Of a stretch of 64,000 nucleotides of DNA, positions 43,215 through 52,621 are shown piece after piece. This DNA comes from Labrenzia sp. THAF82 (GTDB lineage: Bacteria; Pseudomonadota; Alphaproteobacteria; Rhizobiales; Stappiaceae). The notes under the pieces were generated by a model. The model saw only the letters and a list, made by a program, of their open reading frames with translations, was not told where the DNA came from and ran no database searches. Each line of letters begins with the position of its first letter. Position 1 is the stretch's first letter. The DNA lies in contig NZ_CP045354.1 in the NCBI RefSeq assembly GCF_009363435.1, forward strand, positions 3,996,501 through 4,060,500. The letters run 5' to 3'. Position numbers and translations under genes: made by a program.

Positions 43215-44816
43215 TTACTCCGCAGGAACGGTGGCTGAAGATGGAACCGGTTGTAAGGATGGCGGCGGAGCCACAGCCTCCTCCCCGTCTTCCGGTCCGA
43301 TCTTGATATATTTGATCATCAGGCTGATCTCGATCACCAGAAGTGTGGTGTAGAGGAGGATGAACCCTGCCAATGTCAGTAGAACTTCGGTTACCGAAAG
43401 ACTGGAAACACCCGCCGACGTCGGCAGCATACTTTCGATGATCCACGGTTGACGGCCATATTCGGCAACAAACCAGCCCATTTCACACGCGATCCAGGGC
43501 AACGGGATCGACCAGACTGCAACATGCAGCAGCCAGCGGCGCTTTTCACGCAGCGTGTCCAGTTTCCCAGAAGACGAATAGTAAAAGAACACAGCCGTCA
43601 GCAAGATGAAGAAAAAGCCACACGCGACCATGATGCGGAATGCATAGAACATCGGCAGCACATTTGGCACTGTCGACCAGGCAGCAGCGTCAACCTGCTC
43701 CGTTGTAGCCTCCATCGGATTGTCCGTGAAAGGCAGAAGCAAATAGGCATAACCAAGTGAGTTTGCGTTCTGGCTGAAAGTTTCGCGCAGTTCCTCGCTC
43801 GCCTCCGCCGGATTTTCACGTATCTTCTGAAGCGCATCCCAGGCAATTGCCCCCTGCCGGATCCGATCCTTGGAGCGATCCACCAGATCGTTGATACCCG
43901 GAATGACAGTGTCGAGTGACCGCGTTGCAATCAGACCCATCACGTAAGGCACTTCGATAGCGAAAATATTCTCCCGCTTTTCCATGTCTGGCCAGGCAAC
44001 CACATTGAATGCTGCAGGAGCCGGCTCCGTTTCCCACATGGCCTCAATGGTGGCGAGTTTCATTTGCTGGTTCAGGTTGGCCTCATAGCCGCTTTCGTCA
44101 CCCAGGACGACGACTGACAATGCGGAGGCAAAGCCGAAGGCTGAGGCAATGGCGAGTGAGCGTTTGGCGATCTGCAAATGCCGCCCTCGAACCATATACC
44201 AGCATGAAATGCCGATCATGAACATGGCAGCGGTTACATAACCTGCCGAAACCGTGTGAACGAACTTCGCCTGTGCAACGGGATTGAACAGCACGTCGAA
44301 GAAACTGCTGACCTCCATGCGCATGGTATCTGGGTTGAAGATTGCCCCAACGGGATGCTGCATCCAGCCATTGGCGATCAAGATCCAAAGCGCCGAAAAG
44401 TTCGTCCCAAAGGCGACAGCCCAGGTGGCGGCAAGGTGTTGGCGCTTGGAGAGCCTGTCCCAACCAAAGAAGAACAGGCCAACGAAAGTTGCCTCCATGA
44501 AGAAGGCCATCAGCCCTTCGATGGCAAGTGGTGCGCCGAATACATCGCCAACGTACTGACTGAAATAGGCCCAGTTCATTCCGAACTGGAATTCCATGGT
44601 CAGGCCCGTTGCAACGCCAAGGACAAAGTTGATTCCAAAGAGCGTTCCCCAGAATTTGACCATGCGTTTCCAGATCTCGCGCCCGGTCATGACATAGACC
44701 GTTTCCATGGTCGCGAGCAGTATGGAAAGGCCAATCGTCAAAGGAACGAACAAAAAGTGGTAGAGCGCTGTCATGGCGAACTGAAGCCGGGACAGGTCAA
44801 CGACGCTTAGTTCCAT
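43215..44816 (-). CDS. cydA: Cytochrome bd ubiquinol oxidase subunit I
   Basis: A 533-residue membrane subunit that holds hemes b558, b595 and d and oxidises ubiquinol. LQFAMTALYHFLFVPLTIGLS at the N-terminus includes His19-like heme ligand. The GRQPW motif of the Q-loop end is in VAEYGRQPWIIESMLPT near residue 440. MEFQFGMNWAYFSQYVGDVFG and LGDESGYEANLNQQMKLATIEAMWETE are further family blocks. The 5' leader has a perfect 7-bp hairpin at 44831-44849, and a 263-bp gap separates it from cydC, which could hold a separate cydABX promoter. Confidence 0.96.
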   Translation of the reverse strand: MELSVVDLSRLQFAMTALYHFLFVPLTIGLSILLATMETVYVMTGREIWKRMVKFWGTLFGINFVLGVATGLTMEFQFGMNWAYFSQYVGDVFGAPLAIEGLMAFFMEATFVGLFFFGWDRLSKRQHLAATWAVAFGTNFSALWILIANGWMQHPVGAIFNPDTMRMEVSSFFDVLFNPVAQAKFVHTVSAGYVTAAMFMIGISCWYMVRGRHLQIAKRSLAIASAFGFASALSVVVLGDESGYEANLNQQMKLATIEAMWETEPAPAAFNVVAWPDMEKRENIFAIEVPYVMGLIATRSLDTVIPGINDLVDRSKDRIRQGAIAWDALQKIRENPAEASEELRETFSQNANSLGYAYLLLPFTDNPMEATTEQVDAAAWSTVPNVLPMFYAFRIMVACGFFFILLTAVFFYYSSSGKLDTLREKRRWLLHVAVWSIPLPWIACEMGWFVAEYGRQPWIIESMLPTSAGVSSLSVTEVLLTLAGFILLYTTLLVIEISLMIKYIKIGPEDGEEAVAPPPSLQPVPSSATVPAE

Positions 44817-44830
44817 CGTATTCCCCCTTA

Positions 44831-44849
44831 TCGGGCCCTAGCGGCCCGA
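44831..44849 (-). promoter_or_regulatory. 7-bp hairpin just upstream of cydA
   Basis: TCGGGCC (44831-44837) and GGCCCGA (44843-44849) with a 5-nt loop lie 15 bp before the cydA ATG, directly upstream of its AAGGGGGAA ribosome-binding site. It could be the terminator of the cydDC transcript or modulate cydA translation. Confidence 0.45.
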
Positions 44850-45079
44850 GCACGAAGCTTAGGATGAAAACTCACGTCACAAGCCGGTGCGGCAAGGCAT
44901 CCCTGTCGAAGACGAATGAAATCGCGCCTGCCAATCCCGTCAAAGAACCGACTTGTCAAATGAGTCTTCACATGAAGCAATCGTGCCTCGGCGATCTTGC
45001 AAGGTCAATGCGACAGATCGTAAACAACAACCTGAAATAGCAGAAAAGCTGGAGGTAATCCTTTGAAATTTGGAAAGAA

Positions 45080-46765
45080 TTATTGCATCGCGCCGCCTGA
45101 AGCAGCCTGAAGTGCACGCAAATCGATACTGCGGTCCGCCAGGTCAAGTTCGCATTTTTTGTGTGCAACAATCAGAACGGCTGCCGTACCACGGTGAGTA
45201 TGGAACCGATCCAGAACATCCTTGGACGTCCTTTCGTCCAGTCCTTCTGTCATCTCGTCCAGAATGAACAAACCGGGTTGCGTCAGAAACGCCCTTGCCA
45301 AAGCGAGCCTTCGCTGCTCACCACCGGAAAGACCCACACCTCCTTCGCCCAGAATTGTCTGAAGGCCTTCGGTATTTCGGGAAATACGGTCACCAAGCGC
45401 GGCCATTTCAAGAGCAGCCCAGAGCTCCCCGTCGCTGGCAAGCGGCGCTGCAATACGTAAATTTGCAGCAACAGTGTCATTGAAAAGATAAGCACGCTGG
45501 GACAAGACCGTGACAGACCGGCGTAACGTTTCTTCAGAAAGACCGTTCAGCGCTTGGCCAGCCAGGGTTATCTGCCCTTGGTCCGGTGTCAGCAATCGTG
45601 ATGCCAGGGCAGCGACAGTGCTTTTGCCGCAACCGCTTCGCCCTGAGAGCGCGACCACTTCTCCCGGACTAATTTCGAAGGACACGCCGTCAATGACGTT
45701 ACCTGTAGCGCCCGGGTACCGAAAAGAGACCTTGTCGAAGGCAATTGCATCTGCACTGACATTGAGAGCCGTGTCGTTTCCCCGCACCTGGTCGACTGGC
45801 TGACTGCTATTTCCTGCCCTTAGTCGATCGACCGTTCTCCTGGCCGCCAAAGCAATTCGCGGCAGACCAGCTAGTCCCGGGAGCATCATCGAAAAGATCT
45901 CCGGAAGTGCCATGACAACGAGGACCAATCCAACGGCTGCTGCAATTCCGAATTCAGCAGATGCCGCGCCAAAAATTGCAGCCATCAACACGATCGCCAA
46001 GAACAGCTGTCCTATAAGGGTTGAAACTGCCGTAAGCCAAGTTGAACGCACCTCCAACGCTTCATGCGCCTGTGCCTGGCGGTCGTCCGCGTTTGATACT
46101 CGGCGCGCTGCTTCGTTCAAACCGCCATAAATTGTGAGGTCCCGCCGCCCTGCAATCAAGTCCGTGGCACGCAGGCCAATCGCATCCGACGCCGCATCCT
46201 CTCGGCGCGCATTTTTGTCGTCCGCCTTTGCAAAGGAAACCCAGGCGAGAGTTGCCCAGCTCAACAAAAAGACAGAACCGACCAGAAAGAGCTGAAAAGA
46301 AAGCGTCCACCAGATTAGTGCCAACAGCAGTGCCAGTATGGTGGCAACCAGCAATGGAACGACAAGACGCAGATAGACGGTATCCAGCGCAGCGATATCC
46401 AGAGTAAGCCTGTTAAGCACGAGGCCTGAACGTTGACCGCGTTCATTGCCAAGAGCGATTGCTGAAAAGACACGGTCTCGCAAACCGGTCAAAAATCGAA
46501 AGGTGGCATCGTGTGTCAGAACACGTTCGCCATATCTGCCGGCGGTTCTTATGATCGCAAGTGCGCGAATGATTGCGCTTGGTACAAAGATGTTGAGGAA
46601 TGCGCCGGTTGTTCCTGCAATAGCTGCCGCAGTGATGAACCAACCCGAGACCCCGAGCAGGAGAGCTCCAGCAAGGGCCGGCAGGAGAGCAACCAGAATA
46701 CCAATGCTGAAATGAAGCCGGCTGTATCGGTATTGCTCTAGAATGATTTGCCATACTGTCTTCAT
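45080..46765 (-). CDS. cydC: Thiol reductant ABC exporter subunit CydC
   Basis: A 561-residue fused membrane/ATPase protein. Six helices in residues 1-300 (KTVWQIILEQYRYSRLHFSIGILVALLPALAGALLLGVSGWF). The nucleotide-binding domain has Walker A LSGRSGCGKSTV near 385, signature LSGGEQRRLALARAF and Walker B LFILDEMTEGLD near 505-520. CydDC exports cysteine and glutathione to the periplasm and is required to assemble cytochrome bd. Its ATG overlaps the cydD stop by 4 bp (ATGA). Downstream is cydA after 263 bp. Confidence 0.94.
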   Translation of the reverse strand: MKTVWQIILEQYRYSRLHFSIGILVALLPALAGALLLGVSGWFITAAAIAGTTGAFLNIFVPSAIIRALAIIRTAGRYGERVLTHDATFRFLTGLRDRVFSAIALGNERGQRSGLVLNRLTLDIAALDTVYLRLVVPLLVATILALLLALIWWTLSFQLFLVGSVFLLSWATLAWVSFAKADDKNARREDAASDAIGLRATDLIAGRRDLTIYGGLNEAARRVSNADDRQAQAHEALEVRSTWLTAVSTLIGQLFLAIVLMAAIFGAASAEFGIAAAVGLVLVVMALPEIFSMMLPGLAGLPRIALAARRTVDRLRAGNSSQPVDQVRGNDTALNVSADAIAFDKVSFRYPGATGNVIDGVSFEISPGEVVALSGRSGCGKSTVAALASRLLTPDQGQITLAGQALNGLSEETLRRSVTVLSQRAYLFNDTVAANLRIAAPLASDGELWAALEMAALGDRISRNTEGLQTILGEGGVGLSGGEQRRLALARAFLTQPGLFILDEMTEGLDERTSKDVLDRFHTHRGTAAVLIVAHKKCELDLADRSIDLRALQAASGGAMQ

Positions 46766-48531
46766 GTCGCGGCCAACTCAGCTGGGCAACGCAACACTGC
46801 AACGTCAAGCTGCCTGCCCTGCAAGCCAAGGACAAGCGGGTCATGGGTTGCGATCAGGCTGGTGCGTCCATTGGAAAGAACTGTGAGGCCGTTGATGACA
46901 TCGGTGGCGGTTTGCGGGTCAAGCCCTGCTGTCGGTTCGTCGGCCAAGAGCAAAACTGATTCCTTTCGCATTGCTGCCCTTGCCAGCGCAACACGTCGAA
47001 TTTCACCAACAGACAGGCCGAACCCATCCTCACCCAATTGTGTCGCCAAACCATGCGGCAATCGCTCGACCAACTCACCTGCTCCCGCCAGACGTAAAGC
47101 AGCACGGAGTTCTTGGTCGGTAACCTCACTCCCGTTTCGGATACCCTTGATCAAGTTGGCCTTCAACGATCCGTGGAACAGGCGGGGCGACTGGCTCAGC
47201 CACATCACATTTTCACGCAAAGGCACCAAGACATCCGAAAGGCGCTGGTCCCCAATTCTGACCTCTCCCTCGGCGGGCTGATGAAAGCCCAAAATGCAAT
47301 CAAGCAAGGTCGTTTTCCCGCTTCCGCTTTCACCTTTGAGAAAGAGCATCTCTCCAGAAAGGATCTCAAGGTTCAGATCCTTGAATATGGGATAGTCGGA
47401 ATGGGTCACCGAAACCCCGACAAAGCGAATTCTTGGCGGTGAAAGAAAACTCTGGTCAGGCCGCTTTTCACTCGATGACGGTGCCTGAGAGCAATCAGCC
47501 GTTGCGCTTGTTTCATTGATAAGGTCAGTCAACTTTTGCTGGGCTGCCAAGCCAGCGGCCCGGTCATGGTAAGCGACGGCGAATGCCCTGAGCGGAGCAA
47601 AAAACTCCGGTGCCAACAACAACACAAAGAGGCCCTGTGCATAGCTTAGCGGAGCGCCCCATGTTCCTACCTGAAACTCGCCAAGCAAAGAGAACCCCAC
47701 ATAAACCGCGCAAAACGCAATCCCAAGCGCAGAAAAGAGCTCCAAAACTGTCGACGATAGAAAAGCGATTTTCAGGACGCGCATCGTGCCGACTCGGAAT
47801 GTGTCCCCCGCCCTTCGAATGTCTTCCCGTGTTCGATCGACAGCACCGAAAAGCCGGAGCGTTTCCATACCCTTGATGCGGTCGAGCAAAGTACCGCTCA
47901 GCCGGGTGAGTTCTTCTTGCCGCTCAGCGCTTGCCGCCTTAGCGCGAGAGCCTATCAGTGCCATGAAGATTGGTATCATCGGACCGCTGACAACCAGGAT
48001 CAATGCGGCCAACCAACTGAACCATAGCGTGACAAGGACAATAGCCAGAGGTACGAGTTTCAACCGCGTCTCTTGCGGCAAATAATTCTGGTAATAGGGT
48101 CCGAGCAAATCTACCTGTTCACCGATGTGAACTGCAAAGGCTCCCGAACTTGGGAACGGCAATGCCGGCGAGCGCGAAACCGCAACATTTAGCAACTCAC
48201 TCCGTGTCCGGCTCTTGATGTGACGTGCAGCGGAACGAGACTTCTTTTGTGCCGCGACCTGAAGCAGAACACGAACAATTGCAACCAGGCCAACCAACAG
48301 AGCCATGAGCATGAGAAAGCCAACTGGAAGCTGAACGTCCTGAGGGTTGGAGACGTTGAGAGAAGACAATGCGGAAGCAAGCGCGCTCGCGATCAGGCCT
48401 GCCTGCGCAATCCAAAGTACATCTGACAAAACAAGCAAACGACCGGCTCTTTGCAGCACTTTGTCTTCCTGTGCTGTCGATTGTCCGATACCCGGTTCCG
48501 TCCCTGCGCTAATTCCAGCCTCCCCATTCAA
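46762..48531 (-). CDS. cydD: Thiol reductant ABC exporter subunit CydD
   Basis: A 589-residue protein, partner of CydC. A membrane domain (about 40-330) is followed by an ATPase domain with Walker A LKGESGSGKTTLLD near 405, a Q-loop region, signature LSVGEIRRVALARAA (a variant of LSGGQ) and Walker B VLLLADEPTAGLD near 520. It is first gene of cydDCABX. The in-frame start available at 48531 is TTG with a poor ribosome-binding site; the core homology begins around residue 25, so a GTG at 48459 is an alternative. Confidence 0.92.
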   Translation of the reverse strand: MNGEAGISAGTEPGIGQSTAQEDKVLQRAGRLLVLSDVLWIAQAGLIASALASALSSLNVSNPQDVQLPVGFLMLMALLVGLVAIVRVLLQVAAQKKSRSAARHIKSRTRSELLNVAVSRSPALPFPSSGAFAVHIGEQVDLLGPYYQNYLPQETRLKLVPLAIVLVTLWFSWLAALILVVSGPMIPIFMALIGSRAKAASAERQEELTRLSGTLLDRIKGMETLRLFGAVDRTREDIRRAGDTFRVGTMRVLKIAFLSSTVLELFSALGIAFCAVYVGFSLLGEFQVGTWGAPLSYAQGLFVLLLAPEFFAPLRAFAVAYHDRAAGLAAQQKLTDLINETSATADCSQAPSSSEKRPDQSFLSPPRIRFVGVSVTHSDYPIFKDLNLEILSGEMLFLKGESGSGKTTLLDCILGFHQPAEGEVRIGDQRLSDVLVPLRENVMWLSQSPRLFHGSLKANLIKGIRNGSEVTDQELRAALRLAGAGELVERLPHGLATQLGEDGFGLSVGEIRRVALARAAMRKESVLLLADEPTAGLDPQTATDVINGLTVLSNGRTSLIATHDPLVLGLQGRQLDVAVLRCPAELAAT

Positions 48532-48780
48532 AGCCGCTTTTTAAAGGCCAGTAATTGACGGCCCGTTGTTTGGACTAACGCAATGCTCGCTCAAGACAAC
48601 ATTTGTCAGCCGATTTTGACTTCATAGGTAAAGGTACTTTTGGCGGAATACCACACGCTCTTTTTTCAACTCCGAAACTGGATTTTTTCCAGTCCTGAAA
48701 CGTCCTGACGCAATGGTGTCAGGAGGCCTGTGTCATGTAGAGGCGTGTTGAATATTCCTATCAGACGACGGAGATCTGAA

Positions 48781-49098
48781 ATGTCAGAACCTTGCCTCGA
48801 ACTCGTTGTTTTCAAAATCAAAGATCCCGAAAAGGCACGTGCTGCCAGACGCATGGCACAGGATGTCGTCAAGAAGTACGACGGTTTCATTTCCTGGTCC
48901 GCCTACGAAGCTCATGATGAACAAAACCTCTTTGCAGATGTCGTCATGTGGCGCGATCTGGAGGCCGCCAAAGCGGCGGCGGAACAGGTTGTCAAAGAGC
49001 CCGGGTTCGCCGCCATCATGGCGGAAATGGATGGACTGGTGTCCATGGCCCACTTTCGTCTCGACCGTATGATCGACGCTCTTTCTGAAGCGGCCTGA
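48781..49098 (+). CDS. Antibiotic biosynthesis monooxygenase (ABM)-like small protein
   Basis: A 105-residue protein with a ferredoxin-like ABM fold: ELVVFKIKDPEKARAARR, KKYDGFISWSAYEAHDEQNLFADVVMWRDLEAAKAAAEQV, then a short C-terminal helix. The conserved pattern of small dimeric ABM/YgiN-like proteins is present without an obvious active-site signature. The ATG at 48781 has GGAG at -10. It is convergent with mmsA and ends before a strong terminator. Function unknown. Confidence 0.72.
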   Translation: MSEPCLELVVFKIKDPEKARAARRMAQDVVKKYDGFISWSAYEAHDEQNLFADVVMWRDLEAAKAAAEQVVKEPGFAAIMAEMDGLVSMAHFRLDRMIDALSEAA

Positions 49099-49120
49099 CG
49101 CTTGATTTCTGTAAAGAAAA

Positions 49121-49145
49121 ACCACCCCCGAAACTCGGGGGTGGT
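49121..49145. terminator. Bidirectional terminator between the ABM gene and mmsA
   Basis: ACCACCCCCGA (49121-49131) pairs with TCGGGGGTGGT (49135-49145) around a 3-nt loop, preceded by an A run on the plus strand that gives a T run for the leftward mmsA transcript. Confidence 0.85.
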
Positions 49146-49170
49146 CTGATTGTAACCCATGAAGCTACGC

Positions 49171-50670
49171 TTACTTCATGGTGGGAATGACAAACTCCGC
49201 CCCATCTTTCAGACCGGAAGGCCAGCGAGAAGTGACGGTTTTCGTGCGGGTGTAGAACTTGAATCCGTCCGGACCATGCTGGTTCAGATCGCCAAACCCG
49301 GATTTTTTCCAGCCACCAAACGTGTGGTAGGCAAGCGGCACCGGAATCGGCACGTTGATACCAACCATGCCAATGTTGATGCGGGACGCGAAGTCCCGTG
49401 CGGTATCACCATCGCGAGTGAAGATCGCCGTACCATTGCCGTACTCATGGCTGAGCGGCAGGTCGAGCGCTTCTTCGTAAGATTCTGCACGGACAACCGA
49501 CAAAACTGGTCCGAAGATTTCAGTCTTGTAGATGTCCATGTCCTTGGTGACATTGTCGAACAGGCAGCCGCCCATGAAGAAACCGTCCTCATAGCCCTGC
49601 ATGGAGAAGCCGCGTCCATCAACAACAAGGTTGGCACCTTCCTTAACGCCCTGGTCCACCAGACCCTTGACGCGTGTCAGTGCTTCCTTGGTGACAAGCG
49701 GGCCGAAATCAACGTCGTTGCCGGCGGTGTACGGCCCAATCTTGAGCGCTTCGACTTTCGGCGCCAGTTTTTCGATCAAAGCGTTGGCGGTGCTTTCTCC
49801 AACAGGAACAGCAACCGAAACCGCCATGCAACGCTCGCCCGCTGCGCCGTAGCCAGCACCGACCAGGGCGTCTGCCGCCTGATCGAGATCGGCGTCCGGC
49901 ATGATGATCATATGGTTTTTCGCACCACCGAAGCACTGGGCACGTTTGCCCGCCGCGGTTGCCCGAGAATAGACGTATTGAGCGATAGGTGTGGACCCCA
50001 CAAAGCCGACGGCCTGAATGGTTTCATCGTCCAAGATTGCGTCAACAGCAGACTTGTCACCGTTGACTACATTCAAAAGGCCCTCTGGCAGTCCGGCTTC
50101 AATCATCAGTTCAGCCAGCATGATCGGCACGGAAGGATCACGTTCAGAAGGCTTCAAAATGAAAGCGTTGCCGCATGCGAGCGCCGGGCAAAATTTCCAC
50201 ATCGGGATCATGGCGGGAAAGTTGAACGGCGTGATACCGGCAACAACACCCAGCGGCTGACGCATGGAGTACATGTCGATGCCCGGCCCTGCACCTTCGG
50301 TAAATTCACCCTTCAGAAGATGTGGCGCACCAATACAGAATTCTGCGACTTCGAGACCGCGAATGACATCGCCCTTGGCATCCGGCAAGGTCTTGCCATG
50401 CTCACGCGACAATGCTTCGGCGAGCTTGTCCATATCACGATTGAGCAGATCGACGAATTTCATCATGACACGCGCACGGCGCTGCGGGTTGGTCGCCGCC
50501 CATGCTGGCTGAGCCGCAGCTGCATTGGCGATTGCTGCGTCCATTTCCTCCTGGCTTGCGAGCGCTACCTGAGCCTGCACTTCGCCGGTCGCTGGATTAA
50601 AGACATCGGCATATCGGCCTGACGTTCCTTCGACCCGCTTGCCGCCGATAAAATGACCGATCTTTTCCAT
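49171..50670 (-). CDS. mmsA: CoA-acylating methylmalonate-semialdehyde dehydrogenase
   Basis: A 499-residue aldehyde dehydrogenase of valine and inositol catabolism that converts methylmalonate semialdehyde to propionyl-CoA (or malonate semialdehyde to acetyl-CoA). Features: GGKRVEGTSGRYADVFNPATG at the start, GITPFNFPAMIPMWKF near 150, the CoA-type segment AQCFGGAKNHMIIMPDADLD near 255 where the usual catalytic Glu is Asn, and the nucleophile Cys in GAAGERCMAVSVAVPVG near 285. The ATG at 50670 has a GGGAG ribosome-binding site; a TTG 15 bp upstream is less likely. It is divergent from a LysR gene. Confidence 0.94.
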   Translation of the reverse strand: MEKIGHFIGGKRVEGTSGRYADVFNPATGEVQAQVALASQEEMDAAIANAAAAQPAWAATNPQRRARVMMKFVDLLNRDMDKLAEALSREHGKTLPDAKGDVIRGLEVAEFCIGAPHLLKGEFTEGAGPGIDMYSMRQPLGVVAGITPFNFPAMIPMWKFCPALACGNAFILKPSERDPSVPIMLAELMIEAGLPEGLLNVVNGDKSAVDAILDDETIQAVGFVGSTPIAQYVYSRATAAGKRAQCFGGAKNHMIIMPDADLDQAADALVGAGYGAAGERCMAVSVAVPVGESTANALIEKLAPKVEALKIGPYTAGNDVDFGPLVTKEALTRVKGLVDQGVKEGANLVVDGRGFSMQGYEDGFFMGGCLFDNVTKDMDIYKTEIFGPVLSVVRAESYEEALDLPLSHEYGNGTAIFTRDGDTARDFASRINIGMVGINVPIPVPLAYHTFGGWKKSGFGDLNQHGPDGFKFYTRTKTVTSRWPSGLKDGAEFVIPTMK

Positions 50671-50998
50671 TTGCGTATCTCCCAAATTGACCTGACTGGT
50701 GCCGGTCGAATTTCAATTTTCCGGCGCTTAGTTTCTTTTGACTTTTATTTTTGCAACAAACAAGATCCAGTATAGCGTACCTGTTGTGCAAAAATTATAG
50801 TTACGCCAACAACCACTATTTCTCGAGCTCACGCCGGAGAGGATAGGCCTACTGAACAATGATTGTCATCACGAAGCTGGCGCTCTTCTCTAAGCACAGA
50901 AGCAGTCATTGGTGCAGCGTGGTAAGTCGGCACTTTGCAAGGCTTTGATAGGCTGATTTCACTGCCCGACCACAGAACTGGCAAGGACCAAACGATAC
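50671..50998. other. 328-bp divergent control region of mmsA and a LysR gene
   Basis: No open frame of note. Short AT-rich stretch at 50730-50800 next to the mmsA start is a plausible promoter. No clear palindrome longer than 6 bp was found. Confidence 0.4.
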
Positions 50999-51880
50999 AT
51001 GAATTGGGACGACATCCGCATTTTCCTCAGCGTTGCGCGTACGGGTCAAATCCTGGCGGCAGCACGCCGGCTTGGTCTGAACCATGCAACGGTTGCACGC
51101 CGGCTGTCTGCGCTTGAAGAAAGTCTCAGTGTCCGTCTGTTCGATCGTTCAACGTCGGGCTGCGCACTAACAGATGCAGGCAGCCGCTTCTTTGAAAAAG
51201 CCGAACGAATGGAAGCCGAAGCCCTGTCCGCGCAGGCTGACATTGAAAACAACACGCCAGAGATCAACGGCACCGTCCGCATCGGAGCGCCGGACGGGTT
51301 CGGTGTTGCCTTTCTTGCTCCTCGACTGGGCAAACTCACAGAAAAACACCCCGGCCTGACCATTCAACTGGTTCCGGTACCGCGCTCCTTTTCGCTCTCA
51401 AGACGAGAAGCTGACATCGCCGTTACGATTGACCGGCCGGAAACAGGCCGCCTTGTCGCCAGCAAGCTGGTGGACTACGCACTTGGTCTTTATGCGTCAA
51501 AAGCTTACGCAGAAATCAACGAACTTCCCAACGCGCCAGCCGATTTGATCGCCCACGATTTGATCGGATATGTCGAGGACTTGCTCTACACACCTTCGCT
51601 GAACTACGGCTCGGAGTTTTCTGGCGATTGGACATCTCGTTTTGAAATTGCTTCGGCGCTCGGGCAAACCGAAGCTGTCAAGGCTGGAGCCGGCATTGGT
51701 ATATTGCACGATTTTATCGCACGTGAGGATCCCAATCTGGTACCGGTATTGCCGGAGCTGAAACTTCGCCGAGCATACTGGATGGTTACGCATGAAAGCT
51801 CGCGCCCATTGCGCCATATCGCGGCTGTTCAAAGCTTTTTACGCGACCAAGTCGCGCACGATAAAAATATCTTCGGTTAG
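50999..51880 (+). CDS. LysR-family transcriptional regulator
   Basis: A 293-residue LysR protein beginning MNWDDIRIFLSVARTGQILAAARRLGLN, with HTH completed by HATVARRLSALEESL at about residues 28-44. The effector domain starts near residue 88 (VRIGAPDGFGVAFLAPRL). It is divergent from mmsA across 328 bp, so it is a likely regulator of methylmalonate-semialdehyde dehydrogenase expression. It ends 27 bp before the convergent thiE. Confidence 0.87.
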   Translation: MNWDDIRIFLSVARTGQILAAARRLGLNHATVARRLSALEESLSVRLFDRSTSGCALTDAGSRFFEKAERMEAEALSAQADIENNTPEINGTVRIGAPDGFGVAFLAPRLGKLTEKHPGLTIQLVPVPRSFSLSRREADIAVTIDRPETGRLVASKLVDYALGLYASKAYAEINELPNAPADLIAHDLIGYVEDLLYTPSLNYGSEFSGDWTSRFEIASALGQTEAVKAGAGIGILHDFIAREDPNLVPVLPELKLRRAYWMVTHESSRPLRHIAAVQSFLRDQVAHDKNIFG

Positions 51881-51906
51881 GTTCATCGCTGTATTCAAAG
51901 GCGGGT

Positions 51907-52515
51907 CTAGTTCCGCCAGCTCGCTGTTGCCGAAATCCAATCGCCTACACGGGTTTCCGGATCCTGGCTATTGGTAATATCGGAAATCACCGCGGCACTG
52001 TCGGCACCGTTTTCAAAGATGCCGGGCAAGCGCTCAAGCGAAATGCCTCCAATGGCAACCAACGGCAAGCCACCGATCTGCTGCTTCCAGCCGGAGATTT
52101 TTTCCAAACCCTGAGGAGCCCATTTCAGCTCTTTTGTGGTTGTTGAAAATACCGGACCTAGTGCAATGTAGTCCGGCTGCACAGCGAGAGCGGTGTCGAG
52201 CTCTGCGCCGTCATGCGTGGACACACCAAGGCGCAAACCCGCATTGCGAATGGCATTTATATCGGCAACCGCCAGATCTTCCTGTCCGAGATGCACGAAG
52301 TCACAGCCTGTTTCGATCGCGAGTTTCCAATGATCGTTGACGATCAATTGACATCCATATTCGGCACAAATTGCTTTGGACCGAGCGATTTGTGATCTCA
52401 ATAGATCACCATCGGCGTCCTTGATCCTGAGCTGAACTAGTTTCACGCCCAGTGGCACCAAACGCGAGATCCAACTGGCACTGTCGACGATGAGATAGAA
52501 CGGATCGAGTTTCAT
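51907..52515 (-). CDS. thiE: Thiamine phosphate synthase
   Basis: A 202-residue TIM-barrel enzyme that joins HMP-PP and thiazole phosphate. The blocks are FYLIVDSASWISRLVPLGVKLVQLRIKD near residues 6-33, LIVNDHWKLAIETGCDFVHLGQEDL near 60-84 (diphosphate and metal binding), IALGPVFSTTTKE near 128 and PLVAIGGISLERL near 163. It is single and not in a thi operon, and no TPP riboswitch is seen upstream. The ATG at 52515 is preferred over a TTG 12 bp earlier. Confidence 0.92.
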   Translation of the reverse strand: MKLDPFYLIVDSASWISRLVPLGVKLVQLRIKDADGDLLRSQIARSKAICAEYGCQLIVNDHWKLAIETGCDFVHLGQEDLAVADINAIRNAGLRLGVSTHDGAELDTALAVQPDYIALGPVFSTTTKELKWAPQGLEKISGWKQQIGGLPLVAIGGISLERLPGIFENGADSAAVISDITNSQDPETRVGDWISATASWRN

Positions 52516-52621
52516 GAAAGCTGCCAAAGAGACTGAGACGATTTTCTCAATAGCGTCAGTGATATGGATTGAACAGACTTTTGTGTCGAGAAGCCTGTCA
52601 GGTTGTAGGCAGACAGCCAGC

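Noticed and set aside
48532..48780. An FNR/Anr box (TTGAT-N4-ATCAA) controlling the cyd operon
   Set aside because: No match to the consensus was seen upstream of cydD or in the cydC-cydA gap.
49159..50622. A 487-codon plus-strand frame opposite mmsA
   Set aside because: The minus strand encodes a complete, well-known dehydrogenase with a proper ribosome-binding site; the opposite frame has no recognisable domain.
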